A DNA stretch of 33,962 bases, from the NCBI GenBank assembly GCA_900315085.1, contig OMXW01000026.1:1-33962 (forward strand), in the 5' to 3' direction. The stretch is from an uncultured Eubacteriales bacterium (GTDB lineage: Bacteria; Bacillota; Clostridia; Oscillospirales; Acutalibacteraceae). The notes beneath the pieces were generated by a model. That model had not been told where the DNA came from and did not search any database. It saw only the letters and a program-made list of their open reading frames with translations. Positions 15,730-24,958 of this stretch are shown here, piece by piece (within the stretch, counting starts at the first letter, position 1; every line of letters starts with the position of its first letter). The position numbers and the translations under genes were made by a program.

Positions 15730-16272
15730 ATGTCTCGAATTGGAAGAAAACCTATAAATATTCCCGCCGGAGTTGAGGTTAAAATCGACAACGGTGTAAT
15801 CACTGTCAAGGGCCCCAAGGGTACTCTGGATATGAAATACAACCAGAACATGACAGTAGAAGTTAAGGGCGCTGAAATCGAAGTAAGCCGTCCTGACGAC
15901 AAAAAAGAGAACCGTTCGCTCCACGGCCTTACAAGAACACTTATCCACAACATGGTTGTAGGTGTTACAGAGGGCTACAAAAAGGAGCTTAAGGTTAACG
16001 GTGTTGGTTACCGTGTTCAGAAGCAGGGTAACAAGTGCGTAATGAACCTTGGTTATTCACACCAGGTTATCGTTGAGGACAACGAGGACATCAAAATCGA
16101 AGTTCCCGATCCCAACACAATCATCATCGTCGGCATTGATAAGCAAAAGGTTGGTCAGTTTGCTGCCGAGGTTAGAGAAAAGCGTCCGCCTGAGCCTTAT
16201 AAGGGTAAGGGTATTAAGTACGCTGACGAAGTTATCCGCCGCAAGGAAGGCAAGGCCGGTAAGGGCAAATAA
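15730..16272 (+). CDS. rplF: 50S ribosomal protein L6
   Basis: The 180-residue protein begins MSRIGRKPINIPAGVEV and has the C-terminal signature RPPEPYKGKGIKYADEVIRR. L6 sits near the sarcin-ricin loop at the factor-binding site. AGGAGG precedes the ATG, 14 nt after rpsH. Confidence 0.98.
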   Translation: MSRIGRKPINIPAGVEVKIDNGVITVKGPKGTLDMKYNQNMTVEVKGAEIEVSRPDDKKENRSLHGLTRTLIHNMVVGVTEGYKKELKVNGVGYRVQKQGNKCVMNLGYSHQVIVEDNEDIKIEVPDPNTIIIVGIDKQKVGQFAAEVREKRPPEPYKGKGIKYADEVIRRKEGKAGKGK

Positions 16273-16289
16273 TTAAGGAGTGAAAAATA

Positions 16290-16649
16290 ATGGTAAGCAG
16301 ACCTGATACAAAAAAGGCACGCGCAAAACGCCATAAGAGAGTCCGCAGCAAAGTAAGCGGTACAGCTCAGTGCCCGCGTTTGTGCGTATTCCGCTCCACC
16401 AATAACATCTACGCTCAGATTATTGATGACGTAGCCGGTGTTACACTTGCCCAGGCTTCAAGCCTTGACAAGACCATCACAGGTAATGGCGGAAACAAAG
16501 AAGCAGCAAGAGCAGTTGGCAAGCTCGTAGCAGAGCGTGCAAAGGCGAAGAATATCGTTGACGTTGTATTTGACAGAGGCGGTAATATTTATCACGGCCG
16601 TGTTAAGGAATTGGCCGAAGGCGCTCGCGAGGGCGGCCTCAATTTCTAA
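16290..16649 (+). CDS. rplR: 50S ribosomal protein L18
   Basis: The 119-residue protein has [20 protein letters not shown] and [18 protein letters not shown], typical of L18, and ends [17 protein letters not shown] (here [12 protein letters not shown]). L18 brings 5S rRNA into the 50S subunit with L5. The next gene, rpsE, is damaged. Confidence 0.98.
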   Translation: MVSRPDTKKARAKRHKRVRSKVSGTAQCPRLCVFRSTNNIYAQIIDDVAGVTLAQASSLDKTITGNGGNKEAARAVGKLVAERAKAKNIVDVVFDRGGNIYHGRVKELAEGAREGGLNF

Positions 16650-16667
16650 GGAACAGGAGGAATAACT

Positions 16668-17137
16668 TTGGCTAATAAAGTAGAATTACTATTAACCGTG
16701 TATCAAAGACGGTTAAGGGCGGTCGTATCTTCAAGTTTGCAGCTTTGGTAGTTGTAGGCGACGGTAACGGAACAGTTGGTTTTGGTATCGGTAAGGCAGG
16801 CGAAGTTCCCGACGCTATCCGCAAGGGTATTGAGGACGCCAAGAAGAACCTTATGAAGGTTTCGCTCAGAGGCACAACTATTCCGCACGAAATCATCGGC
16901 GAATACGGCGCAGGCAGAGTTCTTATGAAGCCCGCCGCACCCGGTACCGGTGTTATCGCCGGCGGTCCTGTCCGTGCGGTTGTAGAGGCTGTTGGTATCA
17001 AGGATATCAGAACAAAGGCTCTGCGTTCAAACAATCCCTGCAACGTTGTAAGAGCAACACTCCAGGGACTCGGCGCGCTCAGAACTGCTGAAGAAGTTGC
17101 CGCAATCCGCGGTAAATCCGTAAAGGAAATCTTATAA
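16668..17137 (+). pseudogene. rpsE: 30S ribosomal protein S5, N-terminal deletion with frameshift
   Basis: A normal start (GGAGG, 7 nt, then TTG at 16668 reading MANKVE) runs out of frame after codon 6 and stops at a TAG near 16748. From 16688 another frame reads [20 protein letters not shown] and continues through [20 protein letters not shown] to the normal C-terminus at 17137. Compared with an S5 of about 165-170 residues, roughly 10-15 residues (3n+1 nt) are missing at about 16685-16688. S5 is essential for decoding fidelity, so an assembly error is likeliest. If real, a TTG at 16745 could only make a short product lacking the N-terminal RNA-binding strands. Confidence 0.88.
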
Positions 17138-17155
17138 TAAGGGAGGTTGCAGATA

Positions 17156-17326
17156 ATGACAGTTAAGTTAGTAAAAAGCCTTATCGGCGCTAAAAAAGAT
17201 CAGATTGCAACCGCCCATGCTTTGGGACTGAGAAAAATCGGCGACGCTACACAGCAGCCCGACAACGCTCAGACCAAGGGTAAGGTAGCAAAAATCATCC
17301 ACCTCGTAGAGGTTAGTGAAGCGTAA
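17156..17326 (+). CDS. rpmD: 50S ribosomal protein L30
   Basis: The 56-residue protein has [20 protein letters not shown], the usual L30 opening, then LGLRKIGD and ends in [17 protein letters not shown] precedes the ATG. It lies 18 nt after rpsE and 17 nt before rplO, its standard place. Confidence 0.96.
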   Translation: MTVKLVKSLIGAKKDQIATAHALGLRKIGDATQQPDNAQTKGKVAKIIHLVEVSEA

Positions 17327-17343
17327 GCAAGGAGGTGCGAACA

Positions 17344-17763
17344 ATGAAGTTACATGAACTTTCACCGGGAAGAATCGGCAGAGGTCACGGCTCAGGCTGG
17401 GGAAAGACAGCCGGCAAAGGACACAAGGGCCAGAAGGCACGTTCAGGCGGCAGCATTCGTCCCGGCTTTGAAGGCGGTCAGATGCCGTTGCAGCGTCGTG
17501 TCCCCAAGAGAGGTTTCAACAACATCTTTGCAAAAAACGTAGTTGCAATTAACCTCAGCACATTGAACAGAAAGTTTAACGATGGCGACACTGTAGACGT
17601 TGAGGCGCTGAAGGCTGCAGGCGTTGTAAAGAACGGCTTTGATGCAGTTAAGGTGCTCGGCAACGGTAAGCTTGATAAAAAACTCACTGTTAAGGTTTCT
17701 GCTTTTTCCGAATCAGCTAAGGCCACTATCGAGGCTGCGGGCGGAAAGGCAGAGGTGATCTAA
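17344..17763 (+). CDS. rplO: 50S ribosomal protein L15
   Basis: The 139-residue protein begins [20 protein letters not shown] and has the [13 protein letters not shown] glycine-rich basic region typical of L15. I chose the ATG at 17344, with AAGGAGG 8 nt upstream, over a GTG at 17335 inside that site. secY starts one base after its stop. Confidence 0.97.
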   Translation: MKLHELSPGRIGRGHGSGWGKTAGKGHKGQKARSGGSIRPGFEGGQMPLQRRVPKRGFNNIFAKNVVAINLSTLNRKFNDGDTVDVEALKAAGVVKNGFDAVKVLGNGKLDKKLTVKVSAFSESAKATIEAAGGKAEVI

Positions 17764-17764
17764 G

Positions 17765-19135
17765 TTGTTTAAAGTAATCAGAAACGCGTGGTCGATTCCC
17801 GACCTCAGAAAAAAGATTTTATTTACACTTATGATTATCGTAGTGTTCAGAATCGGTTCGGTCATCCCCGTTCCGTTTCTTGACACAAACGTACTTGCAG
17901 AGGTAATGCGTCCCAGCAACGACCTCACAGACGCAAGCACAAACATGGTTGCATACCTGAACACACTTTCGGGCGGCGCGTTCTCAAACGCTACCCTGTT
18001 CGCTATGGGTATCACACCTTACATCAACAGTTCAATTATCATCCAGCTTCTCTGCGTAGCTATCCCCGCTCTTGAAAGACTTACAAAAGAGGGCGAAGCA
18101 GGCAGACGTAAGATCGGTACGATCACCCGTTATGTAACCGTAGCGCTCGGTCTTATTCAGGGTACAGCATACTTCTTCTATCTTAAGAACACGGTATGCT
18201 CAACTCAGAACAGCGAGTATTACGGCAAGCACATCACAGTTTACAACGAAGGCTTCCCGATGATTTTCGCGGCGATCGTTATTGTGCTTGTATTCACCGC
18301 GGGTACCGCTCTTATGATGTGGCTCGGTGAGCAGATTAACAAAAACGGTATCGGCAACGGTATTTCCATCCTGTTGTTCGCGGGTATTATCGCAAGACTT
18401 CCCGCAACTATCTCCGACCTCGGCGCATTCTGGAGCATGGGCTTCGGTACAGGCGAGGCAGGTTCGGGACAGCCGCAGTACTTCGTATTTGTTATTCTTT
18501 GGATCATCATCTTCCTCGCTATCATCTGGATCATCACATTCATGCAGGACAGTGAAAGAAGAATCCCGATCCAGTATGCCAAGCGTGTAGTTGGCAGAAA
18601 AATGTACGGCGGCCAGTCAAGCCACCTTCCCATCAAGGTCGCTCTCGGCGGCGTACTTCCCATCATCTTCGCAAGCTCCATCTTATCAATCCCGAGTACG
18701 ATCAATCTCTTCGTTAACGCGAAGGAAGGTTTCTGGGCAGGCTTCTTCAATATGTTCCGCTCAGACAACTGGTTCTACATTGCACTGTACTTCATTTTGA
18801 TTCTGATGTTCGCTTATTTCTACACGACCATTCAGTACAACCCAGTTGAAATGGCAAACAACCTGAAATCCAACAACGGTACTGTTCCGGGAATCCGTCC
18901 CGGCGCTCCCACAGCAGAGTACATCAAGAGAATCCTCTCCAGAATCACTCTCATCGGCGCGCTGTTCCTTTCTGTAATCGCTCTTGTACCTCTTGTATAC
19001 GGCGCGTTCACAGGCATGGGCAGACTCTCACTCGGCGGTACATCAATCATCATCGTAGTAGGCGTTGCACTTGAAACAGTAAAACAGCTCGAATCACAAA
19101 TGATGATGCGTCATTACAAAGGATTTCTTGACTAA
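17765..19135 (+). CDS. secY: Protein translocase subunit SecY
   Basis: The 456-residue membrane protein is the channel of the Sec translocon. It shows the SecY pattern: SIPDLRKKILFTLMIIVVFR before helix 1, the plug region, MGITPYINSSIIIQLL in helix 2, and the cytoplasmic loop IQYAKRVVGRKMYGGQSSHL. About ten hydrophobic helices are visible. The start is TTG one base after the rplO stop, with a GAGGTGA site in the end of rplO, so translation is likely coupled. Confidence 0.98.
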   Translation: MFKVIRNAWSIPDLRKKILFTLMIIVVFRIGSVIPVPFLDTNVLAEVMRPSNDLTDASTNMVAYLNTLSGGAFSNATLFAMGITPYINSSIIIQLLCVAIPALERLTKEGEAGRRKIGTITRYVTVALGLIQGTAYFFYLKNTVCSTQNSEYYGKHITVYNEGFPMIFAAIVIVLVFTAGTALMMWLGEQINKNGIGNGISILLFAGIIARLPATISDLGAFWSMGFGTGEAGSGQPQYFVFVILWIIIFLAIIWIITFMQDSERRIPIQYAKRVVGRKMYGGQSSHLPIKVALGGVLPIIFASSILSIPSTINLFVNAKEGFWAGFFNMFRSDNWFYIALYFILILMFAYFYTTIQYNPVEMANNLKSNNGTVPGIRPGAPTAEYIKRILSRITLIGALFLSVIALVPLVYGAFTGMGRLSLGGTSIIIVVGVALETVKQLESQMMMRHYKGFLD

Positions 19136-19159
19136 TCCGCGAAAATGAGGTATAATATT

Positions 19160-19792
19160 ATGAACATTATCATGTTAGGCGCTCCCGGTGCGGGTAAAGG
19201 CACACAAGCCGCCGTACTTTGCGAGCACTTTGGTATTCCCACAATTTCAACCGGAAACATGATTCGTGAGGCGCTGAAAAACGGCACTGAGATGGGTCTG
19301 AAGGCTAAGTCCTACATGGACGACGGCAAGCTTGTTCCCGACGAGGTAGTAATCGGAATCGTTAAAGAAAGACTTTCCGAGGACGACTGCAAGAAGGGCT
19401 TCATCCTTGACGGCTTCCCCAGAACCATTCCCCAGGCCGAGGCTCTGGACCAGATGGGCGTTGACATCCAGTACGTTATCAACATCGACGTACCCGACGA
19501 AGTCATCACCAAGCGTATGTCCGGACGCCGTGTCTGCGAAAATTGCGGCAGACCTTATCACATTGAGAGCTTAAAGCCTCAGAAGGATGGGGTATGCGAC
19601 GATTGCGGCGGCACCCTTGTTCAGCGCAAGGACGACCACCCCGACACCGTGCTTGCTCGTCTTGCTGTATATCACAAAGAGACTGAGCCTCTGGCAAACT
19701 ACTATGACAAGCAGGGTAAGCTTGTTAACGTAAAGGGACAGGATACCGTTGAGGCTACAACAGCCGCGGTTCTTGAGGCTATCGAGGCGTAA
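19160..19792 (+). CDS. adk: Adenylate kinase, zinc-lid type
   Basis: The enzyme interconverts ATP and AMP with two ADP. The 210-residue protein has the P-loop GAPGAGKGT (about 7-15), LDGFPRT, and a lid with Cys126, Cys129, Cys146 and Cys149 that should bind structural zinc, as in Gram-positive forms. I chose the ATG at 19160, 9-10 nt after a GAGG; an ATG at 19145 would overlap that site. It lies between secY and map as in other Firmicutes. Confidence 0.97.
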   Translation: MNIIMLGAPGAGKGTQAAVLCEHFGIPTISTGNMIREALKNGTEMGLKAKSYMDDGKLVPDEVVIGIVKERLSEDDCKKGFILDGFPRTIPQAEALDQMGVDIQYVINIDVPDEVITKRMSGRRVCENCGRPYHIESLKPQKDGVCDDCGGTLVQRKDDHPDTVLARLAVYHKETEPLANYYDKQGKLVNVKGQDTVEATTAAVLEAIEA

Positions 19793-19794
19793 GC

Positions 19795-20547
19795 ATGGTT
19801 TCAATCAAGACAGCACGGGAACTTTCAAAAATGAAAGACGCCTGCAGAATTTCCGCTGAGGCGTTGCGTGCTGCGGGAGAGGCTGTAAAGCCCGGAATTT
19901 CAACCTATGAAATTGATTTAATTGTCCGTAATTACATCGAGAAACAGGGAGCAACTCCCTCGTTTCTCGGTTACGGCGGTTTTCCCGCAAGCGCTTGCAT
20001 TTCCGTTAACAACGTGGTTATCCATGGCATACCAAGCAAAAACAAAATTCTCAAAGAGGGCGACATTGTAAGCGTCGATGTGGGCGCGTACTACAACGGT
20101 TACCACGGCGACAATGCCTTTACGTTTCCGTGCGGCAAAATCAGCGCAAACGCGCAGGCTTTGCTGAACGCCACAAGAGAAAGCCTGTATGAGGGAATTA
20201 AGCAGGCACAGGCTATGAACCGGATCGGTGATATCGGCGCCGCGGTTCAGGGGTATGTCGAAGCTCGCAGTTACTCGGTGGTACGAAAATACGTCGGCCA
20301 CGGCGTAGGTGCGAATTTACACGAAGACCCAAGCGTACCAAATTACGGTACTCCGGGCAGGGGCATAAAGCTTTTACCCGGAATGACAATTGCCATTGAA
20401 CCCATGGTAAATGAGGGCACACACCATGTTCGTGTTCTTGGTGACAAATGGACAGTTCAGACGCTCGACGGCAAGCTGTCCGCGCACTTTGAACATACGA
20501 TCGCTATCACTCCCGACGGTCCTGTAATCTTGACCTTGTGCGATTAA
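19795..20547 (+). CDS. map: Type I methionine aminopeptidase
   Basis: It removes N-terminal methionine from new proteins. The 250-residue enzyme has all five metal ligands in place: Asp95 (VSVDVG), Asp106 (HGDNAF), His169 (VGHGVG), Glu202 (AIEPM) and Glu233 (FEHT), with the catalytic His in NVVIHGIP at about 77. The ATG is 3 nt after the adk stop; the upstream site is weak, so it may depend on coupling. Confidence 0.98.
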   Translation: MVSIKTARELSKMKDACRISAEALRAAGEAVKPGISTYEIDLIVRNYIEKQGATPSFLGYGGFPASACISVNNVVIHGIPSKNKILKEGDIVSVDVGAYYNGYHGDNAFTFPCGKISANAQALLNATRESLYEGIKQAQAMNRIGDIGAAVQGYVEARSYSVVRKYVGHGVGANLHEDPSVPNYGTPGRGIKLLPGMTIAIEPMVNEGTHHVRVLGDKWTVQTLDGKLSAHFEHTIAITPDGPVILTLCD

Positions 20548-20561
20548 ATTAAAGGTGATTT

Positions 20562-20804
20562 ATGAACATTCAAAAAGGAAGTATCGTCAGGGCTAAGGCA
20601 GGGCGTGACAAGGGCGGTTTTTTTGTTGTGCTCAGCGTTTCAAACGGCTACGCGCTGATTGCAGACGGCAAACGGCGAAGGCTGGAGCAGCCGAAAAAGA
20701 AAAATCTGCTTCATCTTGCCGCCACAAACACGGTTTATGAGGGTTCAATACAAACCAATCCACAGATAAAACGAATTTTAAGTCCATTTAAAAGCGGAGG
20801 TTAA
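20562..20804 (+). CDS. KOW-domain RNA-binding protein of the map-infA interval
   Basis: The 80-residue basic protein opens with QKGSIVRAKAGRDKGGFFVV, a KOW-like motif as in L14e/L6e/L27e-related proteins, and has a lysine-rich patch LEQPKKKNLL. A small KOW protein in exactly this place, between map and infA, is common in Firmicutes (the position of B. subtilis ybzG). A role on the ribosome or rRNA is likely, but the function is not established. infA starts 3 nt after its stop. Confidence 0.85.
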   Translation: MNIQKGSIVRAKAGRDKGGFFVVLSVSNGYALIADGKRRRLEQPKKKNLLHLAATNTVYEGSIQTNPQIKRILSPFKSGG

Positions 20805-20807
20805 TTC

Positions 20808-21026
20808 ATGTCCAAACAGGATGTTATTGAAGTAGAAGGCGTTGTCAGAGAAGCTTTGCCGAACGCTCAGTTCAAGGTTGAGCTTCAGAACGGTCATGTG
20901 ATTTTAGCTGTCATTTCAGGCAAACTCAGAATGAACTTCATTCGTATTTTGCCGGGCGACAAGGTTACGGTGGAGATGTCTCCCTATGACCTGACAAGAG
21001 GAAGAATTACCTGGCGTTCAAAATAA
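20808..21026 (+). CDS. infA: Translation initiation factor IF-1
   Basis: The 72-residue OB-fold protein has the IF-1 signature [20 protein letters not shown] and the late [19 protein letters not shown]-1 binds the 30S A site during initiation. GGAGG lies 7 nt before the ATG, inside the end of the KOW gene. Confidence 0.98.
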   Translation: MSKQDVIEVEGVVREALPNAQFKVELQNGHVILAVISGKLRMNFIRILPGDKVTVEMSPYDLTRGRITWRSK

Positions 21027-21079
21027 GACACGCCAATCACAAGCAGGAAACACGATTTTTAAGAAAGGAATGATGATAA

Positions 21080-21193
21080 GTGAAAGTCAGACCTTCAGTT
21101 AAGAAAATGTGCGACAAGTGCAAGGTAATCAAGAGAAAAGGTAAAATTCTTGTTATCTGCGAGAACCCCAAGCACAAGCAGCGCCAGGGCTGA
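21080..21193 (+). CDS. rpmJ: 50S ribosomal protein L36, zinc-binding form
   Basis: The 37-residue protein reads [20 protein letters not shown] at the start. It keeps the full zinc set: the CDKC pair, a later Cys in VICENPKH and the His of that motif, so it is the C+ form. The start is GTG with AAAGGA upstream. It follows infA after 53 nt and precedes a 128-nt gap. Confidence 0.96.
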   Translation: MKVRPSVKKMCDKCKVIKRKGKILVICENPKHKQRQG

Positions 21194-21321
21194 TCCGTAA
21201 AACGGTGCGCAATTCGCAGCAAGGGCGGATTGCGGCTTTATGGCGTCTTTTCGCGGATTTGACGCGAAGATGTATTTATTATTTAAAATGTAACTTTTAT
21301 TTTATATGGAGGTGCAACTGA
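21194..21321 (+). promoter_or_regulatory. Gap before rpsM with a hairpin, possible alpha-operon control region
   Basis: TTTTCGCG (21248-21255) pairs with CGCGAAGA (21263-21270), with one wobble and a 7-nt loop, and an AT-rich stretch follows (21271-21300). The T-tract is broken, so it is not a clear terminator. I see no strong promoter. The position, ahead of S13-S11-S4, suggests a control or processing site, but that is inference. Confidence 0.35.
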
Positions 21322-21690
21322 ATGGCTCGTATAGCAGGTGTTGACTTACCGAGAGACAAAAGAGTTGAGATTGGCTTAACCTACATTTTCGGTATCGGAC
21401 GTAAAACTGCAACAGACATTATTGCTGCAACAGGCGTTAATCCTGACACTCGTGTCAGAGATTTGACAGAAGAAGACGTATCAAAGCTCAGAGAGTATAT
21501 TGAGCATCACTGCCGTGTTGAAGGTGATCTTCGCCGTGACATAGCTTATGATATCAAAAGACTTATTGACATTGGTTGTTACCGTGGCGTTCGTCACAGA
21601 AAGGGACTTCCCGTAAGAGGTCAGCGTTCAAAGACCAACGCTCGTACCCGCAAGGGTCCCCGCAAAACCATGGCTAACAAGAAGAAGTAA
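21322..21690 (+). CDS. rpsM: 30S ribosomal protein S13
   Basis: The 122-residue protein has [20 protein letters not shown] at the start and [19 protein letters not shown] at the end, both S13 signatures. S13 lies in the 30S head and contacts P-site tRNA. GGAGG precedes the ATG after a 128-nt gap. Confidence 0.98.
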   Translation: MARIAGVDLPRDKRVEIGLTYIFGIGRKTATDIIAATGVNPDTRVRDLTEEDVSKLREYIEHHCRVEGDLRRDIAYDIKRLIDIGCYRGVRHRKGLPVRGQRSKTNARTRKGPRKTMANKKK

Positions 21691-21704
21691 GGAGGCACGG
21701 GACT

Positions 21705-22106
21705 ATGGCAGCACCAAAAGGTGGTAAGAAGGTTATTCGCCGTCGTCGTGAGCGTAAGCACATAGAAAAAGGCGCAGCGCATATCCAGTCAACATTTAAC
21801 AATACAATTGTTACTATTTCCGATACACAGGGCAACGCTGTTTCCTGGGCAAGCGCAGGCGAGCTTGGATTCAGAGGTTCAAAGAAATCAACTCCGTTCG
21901 CAGCACAGTCTGCTGCAGAGACTGCCGCTAAGGCAGCTATGGAGCACGGAATGAAGTTTGTCGAGGTTTATGTAAAGGGACCCGGACAGGGCAGAGAGGC
22001 TGCAATCAGAGCATTGCAGACAGCAGGCCTTGAAGTAACCATGATCAAAGACGTTACTCCTATCCCTCACAACGGATGCCGTCCTCCCAAGAGAAGACGT
22101 GTATAG
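21705..22106 (+). CDS. rpsK: 30S ribosomal protein S11
   Basis: The 133-residue protein has [20 protein letters not shown] and ends in [16 protein letters not shown], typical of S11 at the platform of the 30S subunit. GGAGG precedes the ATG, 14 nt after rpsM. Confidence 0.98.
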   Translation: MAAPKGGKKVIRRRRERKHIEKGAAHIQSTFNNTIVTISDTQGNAVSWASAGELGFRGSKKSTPFAAQSAAETAAKAAMEHGMKFVEVYVKGPGQGREAAIRALQTAGLEVTMIKDVTPIPHNGCRPPKRRRV

Positions 22107-22129
22107 TATAATAAAAGGAGGATATTTCT

Positions 22130-22732
22130 ATGGCTAAAAATATGCAGCCGATTGCAAAGCGTTGCAGAGCACTTGGCTTGTCACCCGCCGTTATGGGTTA
22201 TAGCAAGAAAACATCTAACAGAAACCCCGGCGGAAAAATGAGAAGAAAAAAGAGCGAATACAGCATGCAGCTTACCGAGAAGCAGAAGGTAAAGTTTGTA
22301 TACGGTATCATGGAGAAGCAGTTCAGAGCTTACTACGAGAAGGCTGAAAAGTCTGAGGGTAAGACAGGTGCTGTTCTGCTTACACTTATCGAGCGCAGAC
22401 TTGACAACGTTGTTTTCAGACTCGGCCTCGCGGCTACAAGAAGAGAAGCAAGACAGCTTGTTAACCACGCTCACTTCACTGTTAACGGCAAAAAGGTCAA
22501 CATCCCCTCATACCTTGTAAAGGTCGGCGATGTTATCGAGGTTAAGGAAAAGAGCCGTTCAACTACAAGATTCAAGGCTATCGCTGAGGGCGAAACAGCT
22601 TCTAACCTCACTCCCAAGTGGCTTGAGAAGAACGAGAATCTTCTCGGCGGTAAGGTTGTTGCTGCTCCACAGAGAGAAGACATTGACTTTCCTGTTGAAG
22701 AACACCTCATCGTTGAGTTGTACTCCAAGTAA
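22130..22732 (+). CDS. rpsD: 30S ribosomal protein S4
   Basis: The 200-residue protein has the S4 domain segment RLGLAATRREARQLVNHAHF and VNGKKVNIPSYLVKVGD. It keeps only one N-terminal cysteine, so it is the zinc-free form. S4 nucleates 30S assembly and regulates its own genes in other bacteria. Its place inside the alpha cluster differs from B. subtilis, where rpsD is elsewhere, but is common in Clostridia. Confidence 0.98.
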   Translation: MAKNMQPIAKRCRALGLSPAVMGYSKKTSNRNPGGKMRRKKSEYSMQLTEKQKVKFVYGIMEKQFRAYYEKAEKSEGKTGAVLLTLIERRLDNVVFRLGLAATRREARQLVNHAHFTVNGKKVNIPSYLVKVGDVIEVKEKSRSTTRFKAIAEGETASNLTPKWLEKNENLLGGKVVAAPQREDIDFPVEEHLIVELYSK

Positions 22733-22805
22733 TCTTAAACTTCATAGGCAGATTACACATACATCTATCATTAGTTTGGTAGCTTAATGTTAGGAGGATT
22801 CGCGA

Positions 22806-23759
22806 ATGATTGAAATTGAAAAGCCAAGAATTGAAACTGCAGAAATAACCGAGGACGGAAAGTACGGAAAGTTCGTAGTCGAGCCGCTTGAGCGCGGCTT
22901 CGGCAATACTCTCGGCAACAGCCTTCGCAGAGTATTACTTTCCTCTCTTGAGGGCTGTGCGGTCACATCTATCAAGATTGACGGCGTTCTTCACGAATTT
23001 TCAACTATCCCGGGCGTCAAGGAAGACGTTACGGAAATTGTATTGAATATGAAAAGTCTTGTTGCCAAGCTTTTTGAAACAAGCCCCAAGGTTGTTGAAA
23101 TCAACGCCGAGGGTCCCTGCGAGGTAACAGCCGCTGACATCACCGGTGACAACGAGGTTGAAATCCTCAATCCCGAGCTTCACATCGCTACTCTCGGAGA
23201 AGGCGCAAAGCTCAACATGGAAATCACCATCGACAAAGGCAGAGGCTACGTTCCCGCCGAGCGCAACAAGCAGCTGAGCGGCAACAACGTTATCGGCGTT
23301 TTGCCAATCGACTCAATCTACACACCTGTTTTGAAGGTTAACTATACAGTAGACAACACCCGTGTAGGTCAGATCACTGACTACGACAAGCTCACACTCG
23401 ACGTGTGGACAAACGGCGTTATCAACGCGGAAGAGGCTGTATCTCTTGCCGCAAAGGTTCTCACCGAGCACCTTAACCTGTTCGTTAACCTGTCCGACAA
23501 GGCTTCCTCTGCCGAGGTTATGGTAGAGAAGGACGACAAGGGCAAGGAAAAGATTCTTGAAATGACTATCGAGGATCTCGACCTCAGCGTTCGTTCCTTC
23601 AACTGCCTCAAGCGCGCGGGCATCAACACGGTTGAAGATTTAATTAACAAATCCGAAGAGGATATGATGAAGGTTCGAAACCTCGGAAGAAAATCTCTCG
23701 AGGAAGTTGTACAAAAGCTCAACTCTCTCGGTTTCAGTCTTCAGAAGGAAGACGAATAA
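22806..23759 (+). CDS. rpoA: RNA polymerase alpha subunit
   Basis: The 317-residue protein has the N-terminal assembly domain ([20 protein letters not shown] at about 37-56) and a C-terminal DNA-binding domain ([18 protein letters not shown], then [11 protein letters not shown]). It dimerises to start polymerase assembly, and its C-terminal domain touches UP elements and activators. AGGAGG precedes the ATG. The 73-nt gap before it holds nothing I can identify. Confidence 0.98.
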   Translation: MIEIEKPRIETAEITEDGKYGKFVVEPLERGFGNTLGNSLRRVLLSSLEGCAVTSIKIDGVLHEFSTIPGVKEDVTEIVLNMKSLVAKLFETSPKVVEINAEGPCEVTAADITGDNEVEILNPELHIATLGEGAKLNMEITIDKGRGYVPAERNKQLSGNNVIGVLPIDSIYTPVLKVNYTVDNTRVGQITDYDKLTLDVWTNGVINAEEAVSLAAKVLTEHLNLFVNLSDKASSAEVMVEKDDKGKEKILEMTIEDLDLSVRSFNCLKRAGINTVEDLINKSEEDMMKVRNLGRKSLEEVVQKLNSLGFSLQKEDE

Positions 23760-23795
23760 ATTACCCTTTTATATGACGGTAAAGGAGTGAATACA

Positions 23796-24137
23796 ATGCC
23801 AGGTACAAGAAAGCTGGGAAGAACAACTGCTCAGAGAACCGCAATGCTCCGCGCAATGGTTACTTTCCTTCTCGAAAACGGCAAAATCGAAACAACAAAT
23901 ACTCGTGCCAAGGAAGTTCAGGCTATGGCAGAGAAGATGATTACAACAGCTAAGACCAACACACTTCACAACAGACGTCTTGTTCTTTCTTTTGTAACAA
24001 AGGAAGATGTTGTAACAAAGCTCTTTGCTGAAATCGCGCCCAAGTATGCTGACCGTAACGGCGGCTACACAAGAGTGACCAAAATCGGTCCCCGCCGCGG
24101 CGACGGTGCAGAAATGGCTGTAATCGAGCTTATCTGA
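23796..24137 (+). CDS. rplQ: 50S ribosomal protein L17
   Basis: The 113-residue protein has [20 protein letters not shown] and the late [17 protein letters not shown] typical of L17, at the tunnel exit. I chose the ATG at 23796, 9 nt after GGAG, over a GTG at 23787 that overlaps the site. It is the last gene of the superoperon and is followed by a terminator. The usual downstream ecf transporter and truA genes are absent. Confidence 0.97.
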   Translation: MPGTRKLGRTTAQRTAMLRAMVTFLLENGKIETTNTRAKEVQAMAEKMITTAKTNTLHNRRLVLSFVTKEDVVTKLFAEIAPKYADRNGGYTRVTKIGPRRGDGAEMAVIELI

Positions 24138-24159
24138 TTGCACTAAATATTATGTTTTC

Positions 24160-24187
24160 AAGACCGGCCATGCGCCGGTCTTTTTTT
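24160..24187 (+). terminator. Terminator of the S10-spc-alpha superoperon
   Basis: AAGACCGGC (24160-24168) pairs perfectly with GCCGGTCTT (24174-24182) around a 5-nt loop, with T7 at 24181-24187. It lies 22 nt after rplQ. Confidence 0.95.
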
Positions 24188-24201
24188 GCCTGTTTTTACT
24201 A

Positions 24202-24230
24202 TTGACACAAAGAATTATTTGTCGTAAACT
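24202..24230 (+). promoter_or_regulatory. Promoter for the two lipoprotein genes
   Basis: TTGACA (24202-24207), a 17-nt spacer and TAAACT (24225-24230) form a good promoter just after the superoperon terminator and about 40 nt before the first lipoprotein start. Confidence 0.75.
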
Positions 24231-24268
24231 TATATTATAGCTAAAATTCTGTCGAATCGGAGGTTACT

Positions 24269-24937
24269 ATGAAAAAATTATCTGCCGCATTGGTTGTGCT
24301 GATATGCCTTGCACTGTCGGCTTCGGCAATGACGGCGTGTAGTAAATTAGGAACAAAAGATACAAAAGAACCTTCGGGAGTATCAACTCAGGATTCTCCG
24401 ACGCAAAACGACCATGCCGATATACGAAATAAAATGCTGCACGGAAAGGATTCAAAGGAAAAAATTCAGGCGTTTATTGACTCGGACGCGTTAAAGCAAA
24501 AATCCGCCGCCATGAAAAAGGACGCTCAAAGCAAGGGCTTTGATTTTGAAATGTCGGTAGGCGAGGACGATAACAATTCTCCGCTCCTCATATTCACCTA
24601 CACCTTTAACGGCAGCTTAAAGAATGAAACAAAGGATAAAATGGAAAAATCCCTTGAGGATAAGCGCGACAGCATGGACGCTCTGGCAAAATCAATGCAG
24701 GATAACATGGGGATCCCCGGAGCGCGCGTCAGAGTGATCGTCAGGGACAGTAATAAAAATAACGCTCCGATTTCCAACGACTACTCGGGCGGAGACAATA
24801 ATTCAAAAGGACCGCTCATTCCCGAAAAGCCCGAAACGGAAACTACCGTGACTTCCGAAAACGCGGATGTTCAAAATGAGGATGAAAATCCTGACGGCGA
24901 AGAAGCTGACGCTGACGTTCAGCAGGACGCAGAATGA
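24269..24937 (+). CDS. Predicted lipoprotein with acidic tail (DUF4854-like)
   Basis: The 222-residue protein has a type II signal peptide: a KK start, a hydrophobic core and a lipobox SAMTAC with Cys24 as the lipid-bearing residue. A linker rich in Ser/Thr/Asp follows. The domain at about 60-160 (IQAFIDSDALKQKSAAMKK, later LLIFTYTF and VRVIVRD) resembles DUF4854 proteins of gut Clostridia; that assignment is inference. The last 45 residues are strongly acidic and low complexity. It is attached to the outer face of the membrane; the function is unknown. The next gene encodes a smaller lipoprotein of similar layout. Confidence 0.8.
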   Translation: MKKLSAALVVLICLALSASAMTACSKLGTKDTKEPSGVSTQDSPTQNDHADIRNKMLHGKDSKEKIQAFIDSDALKQKSAAMKKDAQSKGFDFEMSVGEDDNNSPLLIFTYTFNGSLKNETKDKMEKSLEDKRDSMDALAKSMQDNMGIPGARVRVIVRDSNKNNAPISNDYSGGDNNSKGPLIPEKPETETTVTSENADVQNEDENPDGEEADADVQQDAE

Positions 24938-24958
24938 TAAATTTGAGGTGTGTATAAA

